Shown one piece after another: positions 11,633-22,699 of a stretch of 64,000 nt of DNA. The first letter of the stretch is position 1; the number at the start of each line of letters is the position of its first letter. Location: positions 11,550,001 to 11,614,000 of the forward strand of contig OY987306.1 of NCBI GenBank assembly GCA_963920635.1, written 5' to 3'. The position numbers and the translations under genes are program-made. The notes under the pieces are model-generated. The model ran no database searches, was not told the DNA's origin, and worked only from the letters and a program-made list of their open reading frames with translations. Source of the stretch: Pseudeuparius sepicola (lineage: Eukaryota; Arthropoda; Insecta; Coleoptera; Anthribidae).

Positions 11633-12814
11633 CAGGGTGTTCCTAAATATCATGTACATACGGAAGGGGGTAATATAAATATAGGTCCGCAAACGCTTCG
11701 TTACCGATCTACAGGGTCTTGAAATTTCAAGATTTTTTTAGTTTTTTCTTGATAGCTCCTACAGCCTACAGTTTACGAGATATTTAGCTCAAATTTGGAA
11801 TATAGGTTACGCTCTATGGCCTACATCATTGGGCATGCCAAATGGTTGTAAGAATCTACAGGGACATATTTTTTCAGGAGTCATGCTCCCTTTTCTGTCA
11901 CTGAACTTTTTTGCGGTTTGCGGTGCACCGCTGATAGAGTTTAAAATACAACATAAATTTCCTGTTTTGTTTAGAACCTTTTTGGTGTCCTGTAGTTTTT
12001 TCGTATCTTCGACCGTTAGCGAAAAAAAAAATAAAAAACAATTTTTTGTAATTCGCTAGATGAAAATTGATGAAAAGAAAATTTTTAGTAGTTTTTGTAG
12101 CAATGATTTATTACAATACAAAAAACCTAAATAACAAACTGGCATCTCTTGCATTTCCATTCGCAAGGCCATAGATGAAATGCATCTCAGCTATTTCAGA
12201 ATTAGTAAAATTTGGCATTGTTACGAGATTATAACGAGTATTTAAAACACTTTTAGACTTTACAGTTTAAAACTGAAACCTTTAATTTATAAACATATGC
12301 AGACACAAGTTACGATTTCAAATGCAAACTGTCAGAAATTAATAAAAACAAGAGATTATCCAAATAAAGCCAGAGCCTACTAGACTAATTTTAAAATTTT
12401 AATTTCATCTAGGGAATTACAGAAAATAGCTTTTTTTTTTCGATAATGGTCGCAGGTACGAAAAAACTAAAAGAAACCAAAAAGTTTCTACCAGCGGCAC
12501 ACCGCAAAAATGTTCAGGGGCAGAAAAGGGGGCATGACCCCAAAAAAAATATCTCCCTGTAGGTTCACCCAACCAATTGGCATGCCCAGTGATGTAGGCC
12601 CTATAAGCGTAACCTATATTCAAAATTTGAGCTAACTAGCTATCTTATAAACTGTAGGAGCTATAAAGAAAAACTAAAAAAAATGTTGAAATTTCAACAC
12701 CCTGTAGATCGGTAACGAAGCGTTTGCGGACTTATGTTTATATGAAGTTTTAGTCATGAAATAAGCCAAAGAATTGCCCCCTTCCGTATGTACATGATAT
12801 TTAGGAACACCCTG
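11633..12814. mobile_element. TA-flanked foldback element, CAGGGTGTTCCTAAATATC family, subtype A
   Basis: Ends CAGGGTGTTCCTAAATATC and GATATTTAGGAACACCCTG are inverted and flanked by TA. Long arms pair inward for several hundred bases, including a GGTGCACCGC/GCGGCACACC tract. A second copy with the same interior lies at 30446-31686. No ORF of note. It belongs with the subtype B copies at 27627, 46853 and probably 51327. Confidence 0.82.
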
Positions 12815-13556
12815 TAGTTTGAATGTAAGTACTATTATGAGATATTGCAACTTATTTGACTATTTAATGGAATTTGCCGCTTAACTTTATAGGCTTGGCA
12901 TTTAAAAAAAAATGCATTTTTTCTTACCTAATATTGAGCTCAAATTTAGTTGAAATATGGCCCAGATTTTTTTCATATAGGTAGAAACTAGAAATGCATT
13001 TTTTGTGAAATTTTTGTCAAAAATTTGGAGAATAAACAGAACATGGTAATTTTAAACCAATTGCTTTCAGCTTACGCCTATGTTTTGAGAGATTTATTTT
13101 CCATAATACTTGTTTTTTCATTTAGGCTTGGCATTTCTAATAAATTATTTTTTATATCGGGCTTAAATTTGGTAGAAGCTTTTGGAAAACATAATTTCGT
13201 AATTTGTCTGGCCTAATTTGAGAAATTCACTTTCTAGACCCATAGGCGTATGTAGCGTATGTAATAACTTTGAGGGCTAATGCTTTAAAACCCCCTCAAA
13301 GTAAAGAAAAACATTTTTAGAGGTGCCAACTCGGGTGCCAATCGAAAAACAAAAAATAACCAAATAAGGTACAATCTCGTAAACCCAGTCTAAAATCAAC
13401 CGTTTGACAAAGTAAAAAAAAAAATACGAAAAACTAACGCTAGACATTTTGTTCTGTTTGGGCTATTGTTAGTTTGAATTGTTTGACTAAAATTACATAA
13501 AAAATGTTTTTCTATAAATTAAATTAAATTAATTAATTAATTAACTAAATTGCAGG
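12815..13556. other. AT-rich intergenic DNA
   Basis: Nothing supported except short AT-rich repeats (AATTAATTAATTAATT near 13530). Confidence 0.4.
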
Positions 13557-13847
13557 CAAACATACAGGCTGTCCCTTAATTCTATATACATGGTTCTACC
13601 AGGTATTCTACGCGTCAAATTACAACAATAATATTTTAAAGTGGTTACAAAATAAGAGTTTTCCTCTTTCGGAGCCACAAATTTTATTAAGAAAAATCCG
13701 TCAAACATACAGGCTGTCCCCTAATTCTATATACATGGTTCTACCAGGTATTCTACGCGTCATATTACAACAATAATATTTTAAAGTGGTTACAAAATAA
13801 GAGTTTTCCTCTTTCGGAGCCACAAATTTTATTAAGAAAAATCCTCA
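13557..13847. repeat. Two-copy tandem duplication, 145 bp unit
   Basis: A unit beginning CAAACATACAGGCTGTCCC at 13557 is repeated from 13702 with only a few changes (for example CTTAATTC versus CCTAATTC). Both units end in AAGAAAAATCC. Near identity suggests a recent event. Confidence 0.9.
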
Positions 13848-15386
13848 TAATCTGTATTTTGTAATAGATACGTCTAAATGAAAAATGAAAATGGCATAAG
13901 GAAAGTCTCAATATTTTAGTCCCGCATGTTTAACAGATTGTCCTTCATTTTTATGACAGCCTGGTATACGTCTGGACAACAATTTCATATAAACCTATGT
14001 GAAAATAATACTATCATTTCTTAAGGAGAAATTTCTTAGGAATTAATAATGTCTACTGCATGTTCTCATAATTCAAGTAAAATAAATTTCGGTGTAACTA
14101 TCTCTACTTATACTCTTAAATTCTCGTCAAGCGTCTAAGTAGAGGAACTTTGTCGAATCTTTGATTTTAGGCTAGATATTAGATAGGTACTAGAAAATTT
14201 AAAATTATGGCATTACCCAACTCTGATTTTGCTTCCTCAACAATAATTCTTCCCGCTGGAATAAAAGTTCACTTGATCTTTTCGATTAAGTTGAAAATAA
14301 ACCTCTTCTGTTCCCTATAATACCTACATTATATTTTGTGTGTTATTTTAGTGAAACATAGTTTGTAACCAAGAATTTTGTAAAAAACAGTTGCGAAAAT
14401 TTTTAAAAATATATAGTTTTATATCTATACGATTTACTTTTAATACCTACCTAATATTTTTTGGCATTCCATGCGAAGAAGCAAATCTCACAACTGCTTG
14501 ATGCAATTTATCAAAAAATTCATTGTTGTCTGCCGCTAGGGCCGATTTTTCTGGAAAGAACTAAGACAGCATGCGCTCAAGTAAGTACACGTAAAACCCT
14601 AGAAAATCTTAGTAATCTCAGTAAGTGTGGGGCAATTATTAAACCACACAGATAAACGTTATTCAGGAGCAGTACCGTGAATCTACATTTTCCCCAGCGC
14701 TCTTCGCCATCAGTATTAGTGGTGTTTTTCTAAAGACATGGAAGCGTTATCACCCCGAATTGAACCAGAGGTCAACGAAGTACGAAATACTAAGAGATCA
14801 CAACGCCTGAAAAGTTGCCACTGTGGCCCCAAATTATTATGGAATAAATATTTAACTTAATTTTTCAAAAACACCTGATATAATTAAAAAAACAAAAATT
14901 TTAATGAAACCGTAACAGGTACGAAAAATGTATATTTTTTAAAAGAAAATGATATTAAAGCTTTAAAATTCTGTTATGTTTGATGCGAAGTTGATGTGCC
15001 ATCAAGCATTTAAGACAGTGGCGTGCTAGGTGCGGGCTAGGGGGGGGCTTTATCCTTGCCAATAATTGATATGTTAAGTCACAGTATGAAAGGACATTAA
15101 CACTTTTACTTTTTCCACGTAATGAAAAATGGAAAATCTTAATTTGGACATTCACAAAAACGCCTAAGTATATCTTGTATAAGCCAACTAAGGATTTCTA
15201 AAAGAAACAAACTAGGTACTTAGGTATACAATATATATATTATTCATTAAAAGGGCATATTATAATAGGTATATTTATATTCATCTCCAGTAAATGGTGT
15301 ACCTCTATCATACGTAAGTATATTATTTTCAATTAATATTCTATAGCCTGGGGATCCATTTTTAAAAGCTTTTATTTAACTTGCAA
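13848..15386. other. Intergenic DNA with weak coding-like patches
   Basis: An ORF at 14461-14655 contains GTAAGT near 14580, a donor-like site, and a 40-codon ATG frame sits at 14738-14860. Neither resembles a family I know. The tract 14935-15017 is inverted with respect to 17578-17666. Confidence 0.3.
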
Positions 15387-15413
15387 TGTATGTATGTATG
15401 TATGTATGTATGT
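15387..15413. repeat. TATG microsatellite
   Basis: About seven tandem TATG units directly precede the minisatellite, with about 45 bases between them. Confidence 0.9.
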
Positions 15414-15458
15414 AATTTGTTCGGGTGGAATCTTGCAACTCAATTTTGAAGCAGATAT

Positions 15459-16543
15459 CTTCAACCGATCGAGCTGAAATTTTGTACACACATTTAATTT
15501 GGATGACAATGCATGATTATATGTGTGACGTCATTCTAAATCCAACATGGCGGATCACCCAAGATGGCGGACTAGTTAAATTTCAACCGATCGAGCTGAA
15601 ATTTTGTACACACGTTTAATTTGGATGACAATGCATGATTATATGTGTGACGTCATTCTAAATCCAACATGGCGGATCACCCAAGATGGCGGACTAGTTA
15701 AATTTCAACCGATCGAGCTGAAATTTTGTACACACGTTTAATTTGGATGACAATGCATGATTATATGTGTGACGTCATTCTAAATCCAACATGGCGGAAC
15801 ACTCAAGATGGCGGACTAGTTAAATTTCAACCGATCGAGCTGAAATTTTGTACACACGTTTAATTTGGATGACAATGCATGATTATATGTGTGACGTCAT
15901 TCTAAATCCAACATGGCGGATCACCCAAGATGGCGGACTAGTTAAATTTCAACCGATCGAGCTGAAATTTTGTACACACGTTTAATTTGGATGACAATGC
16001 ATGATTATATGTGTGACGTCATTCTAAATCCAACATGGCGGATCACCCAAGATGGCGGACTAGTTAAATTTCAACCGATCGAGCTGAAATTTTGTACACA
16101 CGTTTAATTTGGATGACAATGCATGATTATATGTGTGACGTCATTCTAAATCCAACATGGCGGAACACTCAAGATGGCGGACTAGTTAAATTTCAACCGA
16201 TCGAGCTGAAATTTTGTACACACGTTTAATTTGGATGACAATGCATGATTATATGTGTGACGTCATTCTAAATCCAACATGGCGGAACACCCAAGATGGC
16301 GGACTAGTTAAATTTCAACCGATCGAGCTGAAATTTTGTACACACGTTTAATTTGGATGACAATGCATGATTATATGTGTGACGTCATTCTAAATCCAAC
16401 ATGGCGGAACACTCAAGATGGCGGACTAGTTAAATTTCAACCGATCGAGCTGAAATTTTGTACACACGTTTAATTTGGATGACAATGCATGATTATATGT
16501 GTGACGTCATTCTAAATCCAACATGGCGGAACACCCAAGATGG
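15459..16543 (+). repeat. 122 bp minisatellite, nearly nine copies
   Basis: Units start at 15459, 15581, 15703, 15825, 15947, 16069, 16191, 16313 and 16435; the ninth stops at 16543. Each unit carries TGACGTCA (a CRE/ATF-type octamer), CAACATGGCGG and CAAGATGGCGG (YY1/Pho-like ATGGCGG cores), and a GATCGAGCTGAAATTTTG tract. Units are almost identical. They differ mainly in one spot, reading GGATCACCC, GGAACACTC or GGAACACCC. 122 is not a multiple of three, so no ORF runs through the array. Confidence 0.95.
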
Positions 16544-16696
16544 TCATTAGAAGGTCTCCTCATTGAAGAGCTAGACTGTTCTAAACTAACCGGCAAACGA
16601 CCTTGCAACAATGATGCGTTAACTGAGATGAATAGACTCAGACACCTGGCCAAACTAAAAATTACAAATAAATTAAAAGTAAAAAAATATTTTTAA
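16523..16696 (+). CDS. Small unidentified ORF starting inside the last minisatellite unit
   Basis: A 57-codon frame starts at the ATG of an AACATGGCGG tract, a good animal initiation context, in the truncated ninth repeat unit. It ends with TAA at 16694-16696. The product has a mixed N-terminal part (LEGLLIEELDCSKLTGKRP) and a Lys-rich C-terminus. Composition is more protein-like than its surroundings, but no family is recognised. The last 10 codons lie in the left arm of the palindrome at 16668-16996. It may be the tail of a transposon protein or an exon, or chance. Confidence 0.25.
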   Translation: MAEHPRWSLEGLLIEELDCSKLTGKRPCNNDALTEMNRLRHLAKLKITNKLKVKKYF

Positions 16697-16996
16697 AAAA
16701 AGCTTTTATTTAAATGCGCTAAAAAGAATAAAATAATCTTTTCTTTTAAAACTTTTACTATCAACTTATAACGTCATTCCACAATTTATATGATATAAAA
16801 GCTTGTCGTGAGATTTAAGTTTTCAAACTAAGTAAATACCACTACTTAAATCTCGCGACAAGCTTTTATATCATATAAATTGTGGAATGACGTTATAAGT
16901 TGATAGTAAAAGTTTTAAAAGAAAAGATTATTTTATTCTTTTTAGCGCATTTAAATAAAAGCTTTTTTTAAAAATATTTTTTTACTTTTAATTTAT
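16668..16996. repeat. Nearly perfect palindrome, 153 bp arms and 23 bp spacer
   Basis: The arms 16668-16820 and 16844-16996 are reverse complements with no indels and, as read by eye, a single mismatch (TCGTGAG versus CTCGCGA). The spacer is 16821-16843. The DNA is AT-rich. Transcription through it would give a long hairpin RNA. Confidence 0.95.
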
Positions 16997-16999
16997 CTG

Positions 17000-17715
17000 G
17001 CATAAGATTTACAAAAAAAAACGAAAACGGAAAATAGTTTTCTCAAATTGCCAAATTCAAATTTAAGCTTTAAGGCACAGATAGCCTTAATTATTAATAC
17101 CAACTTACCTAAAAACTCCTAACCTAACAGCTTTGTTTTGTGATTTATTTTCATTCAATATTAACGTAAAACGTAGTAATAATTATTACCTGCTTTCTTA
17201 TTAAAAATTGAGAACCGGAAACTATTGCCGATGGTTTCTTTAAACGAACTGTATCCCACTTTTCTGTAAAATGCTTATATCTTGAAAACTAAGCATTTGT
17301 TCCAATTTTGGTTATGATTTTTCTGATTTACTGTCCACAATAGGTCTATTTGAAAAAATAAAGATATCGGTACGCAAGGTAAATAATTAAGTTGGTATAG
17401 GTATTTGATTATTTGTATAGAATTTATTAGTTATTAATTTTTTGTGAAAGAAGAACATTTTGTAATTTTTGTTTACTTTTTGGAACGGACATTTCAAACT
17501 ACCCAATCGCAGTAGAAAACTACGTTTCAAAAATAAATATAGGTATTAATAGAATTTAATGTAAAAAAAAATTATATCCTAAATGCTTGACGGTACATCA
17601 ACTTTGCGACAAACATAAAACATAACAGAATTTTAAAGCTTCATTTTCTCTAGAAGAAAATGTAAAAAAAAATATTTTAATAGAGGTTCTAGATTTTCGC
17701 AAGTAATATCATAAG
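17000..17715. other. AT-rich intergenic DNA
   Basis: No gene seen. 17578-17666 is the inverted partner of 14935-15017, so the minisatellite and palindrome lie within a roughly 2.7 kb interval bracketed by diverged inverted repeats. Confidence 0.4.
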
Positions 17716-17719
17716 GGCA

Positions 17720-18032
17720 TCTAATTTTTCCGAAAAAAATCGAAAAAAACACGTTGCTAAGTAATTTATTTATTTATTTATAAGTGATCATTAGGGATAC
17801 AAACAGGTGAAATAACCCACTAATGGTATCCGCGACTTAAATATAAATGTATACACATGCGACGTCGCATCCAGGTTTTAACAAGAAGCATGAGCGCTGG
17901 TGGAAACAAAAATCCGAGTCGAAGACGAGGATTTTTGCACCTGCACGAATGCATTTTGTTAAAAAAATATTACTTAGCATTGTGTTTTTTTTTTTGGATT
18001 TTTTCGGAGGAAAAATTAGATGCCCGAATGGT
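17720..18032. mobile_element. Foldback element with GGGCATCTAATTTTTCC arms
   Basis: The tract GGGCATCTAATTTTTCCGA near 17726 is inverted near 18005-18027. Complementarity extends to GCTAAGTAA on each side. Between the arms is a small hairpin, AAAATCCGAG..CGAGGATTTT. No ORF is supported. Confidence 0.6.
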
Positions 18033-18307
18033 ATTTTGACAAGACTATTTCATGAGTAACAGATTATTCTGCATACACATTATAGCTTACAAAACATACT
18101 ACTTATTATACATGCGCATACATACCTAACAAATATGTAGGTATTAATTTGACAACTGAAAAAGGTAATTTATTTAATCACAACAACTGTCAAATTTTGC
18201 CGCGGGTAAACTCGAAAAAACTGCTGACAAGAGGTGCAAAATTGCCCGTTTGTGATTGGTGGAAATTAAGACGAGGGAAATAGTCACTAGTAATTGCCTT
18301 AGTGCTT

Positions 18308-18392
18308 GAATTATTGCCGGAAATTTTTCGAGTATACACGAATTTTCTTAAAAAATTCGTGTTAGAGAAAAATTTCCGGATATTAATTCAAG
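18308..18392. repeat. Nested AT-rich palindrome
   Basis: The outer arms CTTGAATTA..CCGGAAATTTTTC and GAAAAATTTCCGG..TTAATTCAAG enclose an inner hairpin, ACACGAATTTT and AAAATTCGTGT. The whole forms one extended stem with small bulges. Confidence 0.7.
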
Positions 18393-18399
18393 AACGTGG

Positions 18400-19071
18400 G
18401 GGATTCGTTAAGAAAATTCCATACCTACACGTAAATTAAACGAAATTATTATCAAAATTCTTGATGAGTTTATTACAATGTCACAACATAATAATGACAT
18501 CTGTCAAAAAAATTCCGCTGTAATCACCTCCTGCTGCCTAGAGCAAGTGAAAATATTTCCGGAAATTTTTTGATTTGACGTGACAACGAAGCACAAAACG
18601 AGCCCCTGATTGGTCAAAAAAGGTAGGTCTGGAATTTTCAAGTAGAATTGTTTCAAACAAAAATAGCGTTTTTTTTTAATATCATTTTGAGAGAAAGCGA
18701 AAGTCACGTAATCACATTTTGAATGGGTCATGTTCCATCTTTTTTAAAGCAAAAAGTAACCCTAAAGTTACCTAAATTTCAAAATAAATCATTAAAAAAA
18801 TTGCCTCTATGATGCGAACTTTTTGGAGCACACTGGACCTGTATGTGATGATTCGGTCTTTTTTCTACAATAAATTGTATTTACCAACTACCCACTTCGC
18901 CGCTAATAGTTGTTGCTTAAGGTGTTCGATGAACATTTTTTATAGAATCCATGCTGGTATATCGTATACAAAAACATGTGAATATCTCCTCCAGTTTCTC
19001 TCTTAAAAAGTACCCCAAAATAAAAAAAGCTACAGGACAAACTGGCGATATTTTAAAGTATTCCACTGATC
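18400..19071. other. Intergenic DNA
   Basis: A short hairpin (GGAAATATTTTC-like tract near 18550) and otherwise nothing recognisable. Confidence 0.35.
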
Positions 19072-19078
19072 CTAGTAG

Positions 19079-19259
19079 CGTTGACTGACGTATTTATAAA
19101 GACTTCTCACGGTTATAGCTTTATGTCCTGGAAAACAGATGGCTCTGATGGCTAACAATATACTCTGCATTGTATTTTATCTCTGGAAAGCGCATGGTGA
19201 GCCAAAAATGTGTCTGATATGACAGCCGTGAGCCGTCTTTATAAATACGTCAGTCAACG
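19079..19259. mobile_element. Short MITE with CGTTGACTGACGTATTTATA ends, copy 1
   Basis: Inverted ends CGTTGACTGACGTATTTATA and TATAAATACGTCAGTCAACG enclose 181 bp. A 7 bp direct repeat CTAGTAG flanks it (19072-19078 and 19260-19266). A second copy in the opposite orientation lies at about 46040-46196. The superfamily is not certain because end choice and repeat length trade off against each other. Confidence 0.8.
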
Positions 19260-19299
19260 CTAGTAGTTTGCCCATTTAAATAATCGCCCTGTATTTCTT

Positions 19300-19540
19300 C
19301 GTTTGCGGGACGGCAACGTTGACTCTGTGCGCGACCGTGAGATGTGTGTGCAGGAAGGAAGGTGCCGGGAAGGGAGGGCCGGCCGGCGGCAAGGTCGGAG
19401 AACGCCGGAGCCTTCTTGATGAAATCGGAACGGCTTGCGCGAAAGAATAAAAATAACAGTCGACTGGCGCGTAGAGAATGGGTTAGTCGCCTACGTCACC
19501 AAAGCGAAGAATGTGTGTCGTCATGACGTCAATTGAGGCG
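19300..19540. promoter_or_regulatory. GC-rich block, possible promoter or exon
   Basis: A GC-rich, CG-containing island in AT-rich DNA, with GGCCGGCCGGCGGC near 19378 and a TGACGTCA site near 19525. An ORF crosses part of it (19344-19526), but its product is not recognised and its composition may follow from GC content alone. Confidence 0.25.
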
Positions 19541-19727
19541 TTGAGAACCAGAATGAATCATCCCCATTTCAAGTTGTATGGAGTTATTGCAAGTTCTAAG
19601 TTATCACTTTTTTTGGATTTTTTTCCGACAGATAAATCATATTATCGTGTCCGGATTTTAATAACCTCATCATTTATAATTAAGTTTGTCAGTATATATT
19701 AAGCAAAAAACGTATATCTATACAATA

Positions 19728-20577
19728 CAGTGTGGCCCGTTTGGAATGGAGACACCTCCGTAAAATTGGCTAGGACACAAAAAAACTCTTTACTTTGGCG
19801 CGAAGTTTCAGGTGTTTCTCTCAATTTTCAAGGCCTACTACGAATTTTTTTTCTAGTAAAAAAATACGAAAATCATTTAGCGATTTTTTATTTAAAATCT
19901 GACACCACAGCGTTAATCAGGATACCCCAAAACCCCCATATACTAAATAATAACTCTTACTTAATAATATATTTTAACCAACACTATATTTTAGCCCTGA
20001 CGAAGGCCAAAAATATGGTCGAAAGCTTGGTTCATTGTAAAGAATAAATAACACATGATTTTGGCTGAAATACCCGTTATTTTACTTCATTGAAAAAATA
20101 TACATGTAGTTCCATTCTGCAGAAATGGCCCAGAGAAAAATACAAAGTATATATTTTTATTAGATCTTTGCACACCAACACATTGAGCTTTCCCGTTGAC
20201 CATTCAACTATTTTGAGGGGATTCCATGGGACACTTGTCTTGCCAGATGCCTTTGAAATTCCCATTTTGCTCAACTTTGACAACCTGCAGAATGGAACTC
20301 CCTTTATATTTTTTATTCAAATTTAGTATATGGGGGTTTTGGGGTGTCCTGATTAACACTGTGGTGGTGTGGTGTCAGATTTTAAATAAAAAAATCGCTA
20401 AATGATTTTCGTCTTTTTTTTACTAGAAAAAAATTCGTAGTAGGCCTTGAAAATTAAGATTAAGACCTGAAACTTCGCGCCAAAATAAAAGAGTATTTTG
20501 TGCCCTACCCTTAGAAAAAACCGGATAACCGGATAAATTCGGATAAGGGATGTTTCCATTCCAAACGGGCCACACTG
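19728..20577. mobile_element. TA-flanked foldback element, CAGTGTGGCCCGTTTGGAA ends
   Basis: Ends CAGTGTGGCCCGTTTGGAA and TTCCAAACGGGCCACACTG are inverted with TA on each side (19726-19727, 20578-20579). The arms pair inward for about 240 bp, including a CCCCAAAACCCCCATATAC tract. The centre (about 19970-20325) is unpaired and contains a hammerhead-like core at 19997-20024. Confidence 0.82.
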
Positions 20578-20579
20578 TA

Positions 20580-21189
20580 TTTTCAACATTTTCTTAAATT
20601 TAGTGTGGGTTAGTCCGTTTTGGTTCTTAGGATATATTTTTTATGGTGTGCTATTGATCAAGTAATACAAAAAAATATTGTTTGGTTTTATTCAAGCCAA
20701 AAAATACAAATACCTAATTTGTTCAAAATCAATTTCTCTAACGGGTACATCATTCTGAAGAGCATTAGAGAACAATTAAGATCTTCATAAAAGCTGTAAT
20801 AGATGGGTGGAATGAATTCTTTCAGCTGCAGCAAATCCTTCTTTTAGTAATACTATGTTGATTAGTTTATTTCCACCAATGCCAAAGTAAACTAAGCTGC
20901 AAAGTTCATTATGGCATCATGACATGAAGATTTTTCTATTCTAATCCATGTGGACCATCCTCTTTGGTGCTGCCATCTGTAGTAGAGTAGCTAAGGCTCA
21001 TTTGGTCCGCATTGGTATGAAACTACATAAAACCGTGCTTAGTTGGATATCAAGAACTTTGTGGGATCGTCAGCTATGCTCCTCAACGCCTCGATTGAGA
21101 GTCCAGTTATGCACTCCGAGTCCGTAGGGCAAAGTACCTACCTACCTATTAGTCCAGTCGGTAGGGATATGGATACCGATAATGTATTT
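20580..21189. other. Intergenic DNA
   Basis: No gene or repeat boundary supported. Confidence 0.35.
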
Positions 21190-22320
21190 TCATGTGGAAT
21201 TTAGTTGCCGAGGCCTCTGGCCGAGGCAAATAAACCACATGAGTCATAAAAATAATTTCAGTGCCGAGGTATAGTATTTCTAAAGTCACTTGGAACAGCA
21301 TAAAAAAAAGTCTGGTATTTTTACCAGTAGCAGAGCGTGGTAAAAGCTATGAAATAGATCGCGCCTCGTATATCCAAGTATCTCCAAGCGAGTTCATTTA
21401 TATTTTACCAGGGTAGCTCGAGAACAGGCTCTTCCGGCAATAAAATACGAGTCAAAACACTTTTTTAACCATATTAAACCGCACCTGGTATTATAAGAAA
21501 AGGAGATGAAGGAGACAGAGACGATAGATATTGTAGTAAAAACAATTAACTGCATGCTCGCCTAATATAATAATATATCACCAATACTTGCATGGACTAC
21601 ACTGTTCGACGGCCGGCCACTTGTACAGCGAAATGCGGTGGATTTTTGGATATACTTGCGTAAATAGTTGTAATCGATATGGCTTTTTAGAGACCTTTTG
21701 ACAATATTGTATGGTGCATTAACCTTTACGTTGTGTTTGACGACAACCTTAAAACACCCTTAATAAAAGTGAAATATTATGTTGCTTTTAGAATATGTAT
21801 ATCTTTAAAAAACTGCGTGACGCTTAGGTATGTCCTATATTGAGTTTTTTTATGCAATTAGAGTTTTTTATGCTGTTTCAAGTGACTTTAAAAATACTAT
21901 ACATATTATATTTTTTTGGAATCGGAAAAAAAAATTCACCGACTACGTGCGGCGTTGCTTGACTTTGACGATTGCTCTACCTAGGTCAAGTACGACGAAA
22001 CACGTGCAGCATGTGCAGCCGCCATGTAAAATAGATTAATATTCAAACCTACTAAAATATTTATCTGAAAGATTGCGCTGCTATAGGTAACAATTTCGCA
22101 ATTTGTACTAAAAGTTAAATGGGACTTTATTGGCCGGGTTTTGAATATTTGGTCATTTTTGACGGCCGATGGCCCCACGTCTGACGTTTGATGGTTACAT
22201 GTCGCCAAGGCCTACTCATTGAAAAAATCGTACAATAATGGGCTAATTCAGTGCCGATTTCTGAGCTTTTAATGACGATTTTGAGACACTTCACTGCCGA
22301 TTTCAAGAAAAAATATTTTT
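21190..22320. mobile_element. Composite of dispersed transposon-family sequence
   Basis: The left part repeats the CTCGGCACTGAAG family (a GAGGCCTCTGGCCGAGGC palindrome near 21211). The middle repeats GCGTTGCTTGACTTTGACGA, also at 7460 and 54205. The right part is the inverse of the 6848-7010 family and ends at CGATTTCAAGAAAAAATATT. No intact ORF. It is probably a degraded transposon related to the 5-8.5 kb element. Confidence 0.5.
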
Positions 22321-22321
22321 A

Positions 22322-22520
22322 GTGACACTGGTTAACGCTCGCATGGTAGTCCTCCTGGTTGATAACGGGGCGGTCACAAACTTTCAGAATCCAGCGCAAC
22401 GCGCATCAGTCTCCTCGGTCTTCCACCGACCGCCAAGCGGAAAGAGTGTCACAAAAGTTCACACCTCCCAATTACCGAAATCGTCCGGTTCTCGTGGATT
22501 CTGAAGGCGGATAATAATTG
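22322..22520 (+). pseudogene. Possible end of an LTR-retrotransposon polyprotein
   Basis: A GC-richer open stretch with the tract VTKVHTSQLPK, which resembles the (V)H(V/T)SQLK tail near the C-terminus of gypsy-type integrases. An overlapping frame reads PPNYRNRPVLVDSEGG before a stop. The assignment rests on short motifs only and no RT, RNase H or integrase core is nearby, so it is a tentative relic. Confidence 0.25.
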
Positions 22521-22699
22521 TAATGTTACTTGTGCTTGCTGGATAATAAAAGTTCTTGCTGAAATCTCCGTGGGGTGTGTAGCTACGAATGAAATTAAAA
22601 ATAGACAGGATACTGCAATAAAAAATGCAGCGAACAATGGCAGCTAGTATTAGGAATGAAGGACGATATTTCGAACAACTTCTTTAAAAAAAGTTACGT

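Noticed and set aside
14461..14655. ORF with a GTAAGT donor-like site as a host exon
   Set aside because: A single GTAAGT is frequent in AT-rich DNA; no acceptor, partner exon or homolog can be shown.
14738..14860. 40-codon ATG frame with mixed composition
   Set aside because: Too short, no family resemblance, and no splice or promoter context.
15425..15619. ORF across the first minisatellite units
   Set aside because: The 122 bp period shifts the frame in each unit, so the ORF is accidental.
15459..16543. CRISPR array
   Set aside because: The 122 bp units are contiguous without variable spacers, in a eukaryotic context.
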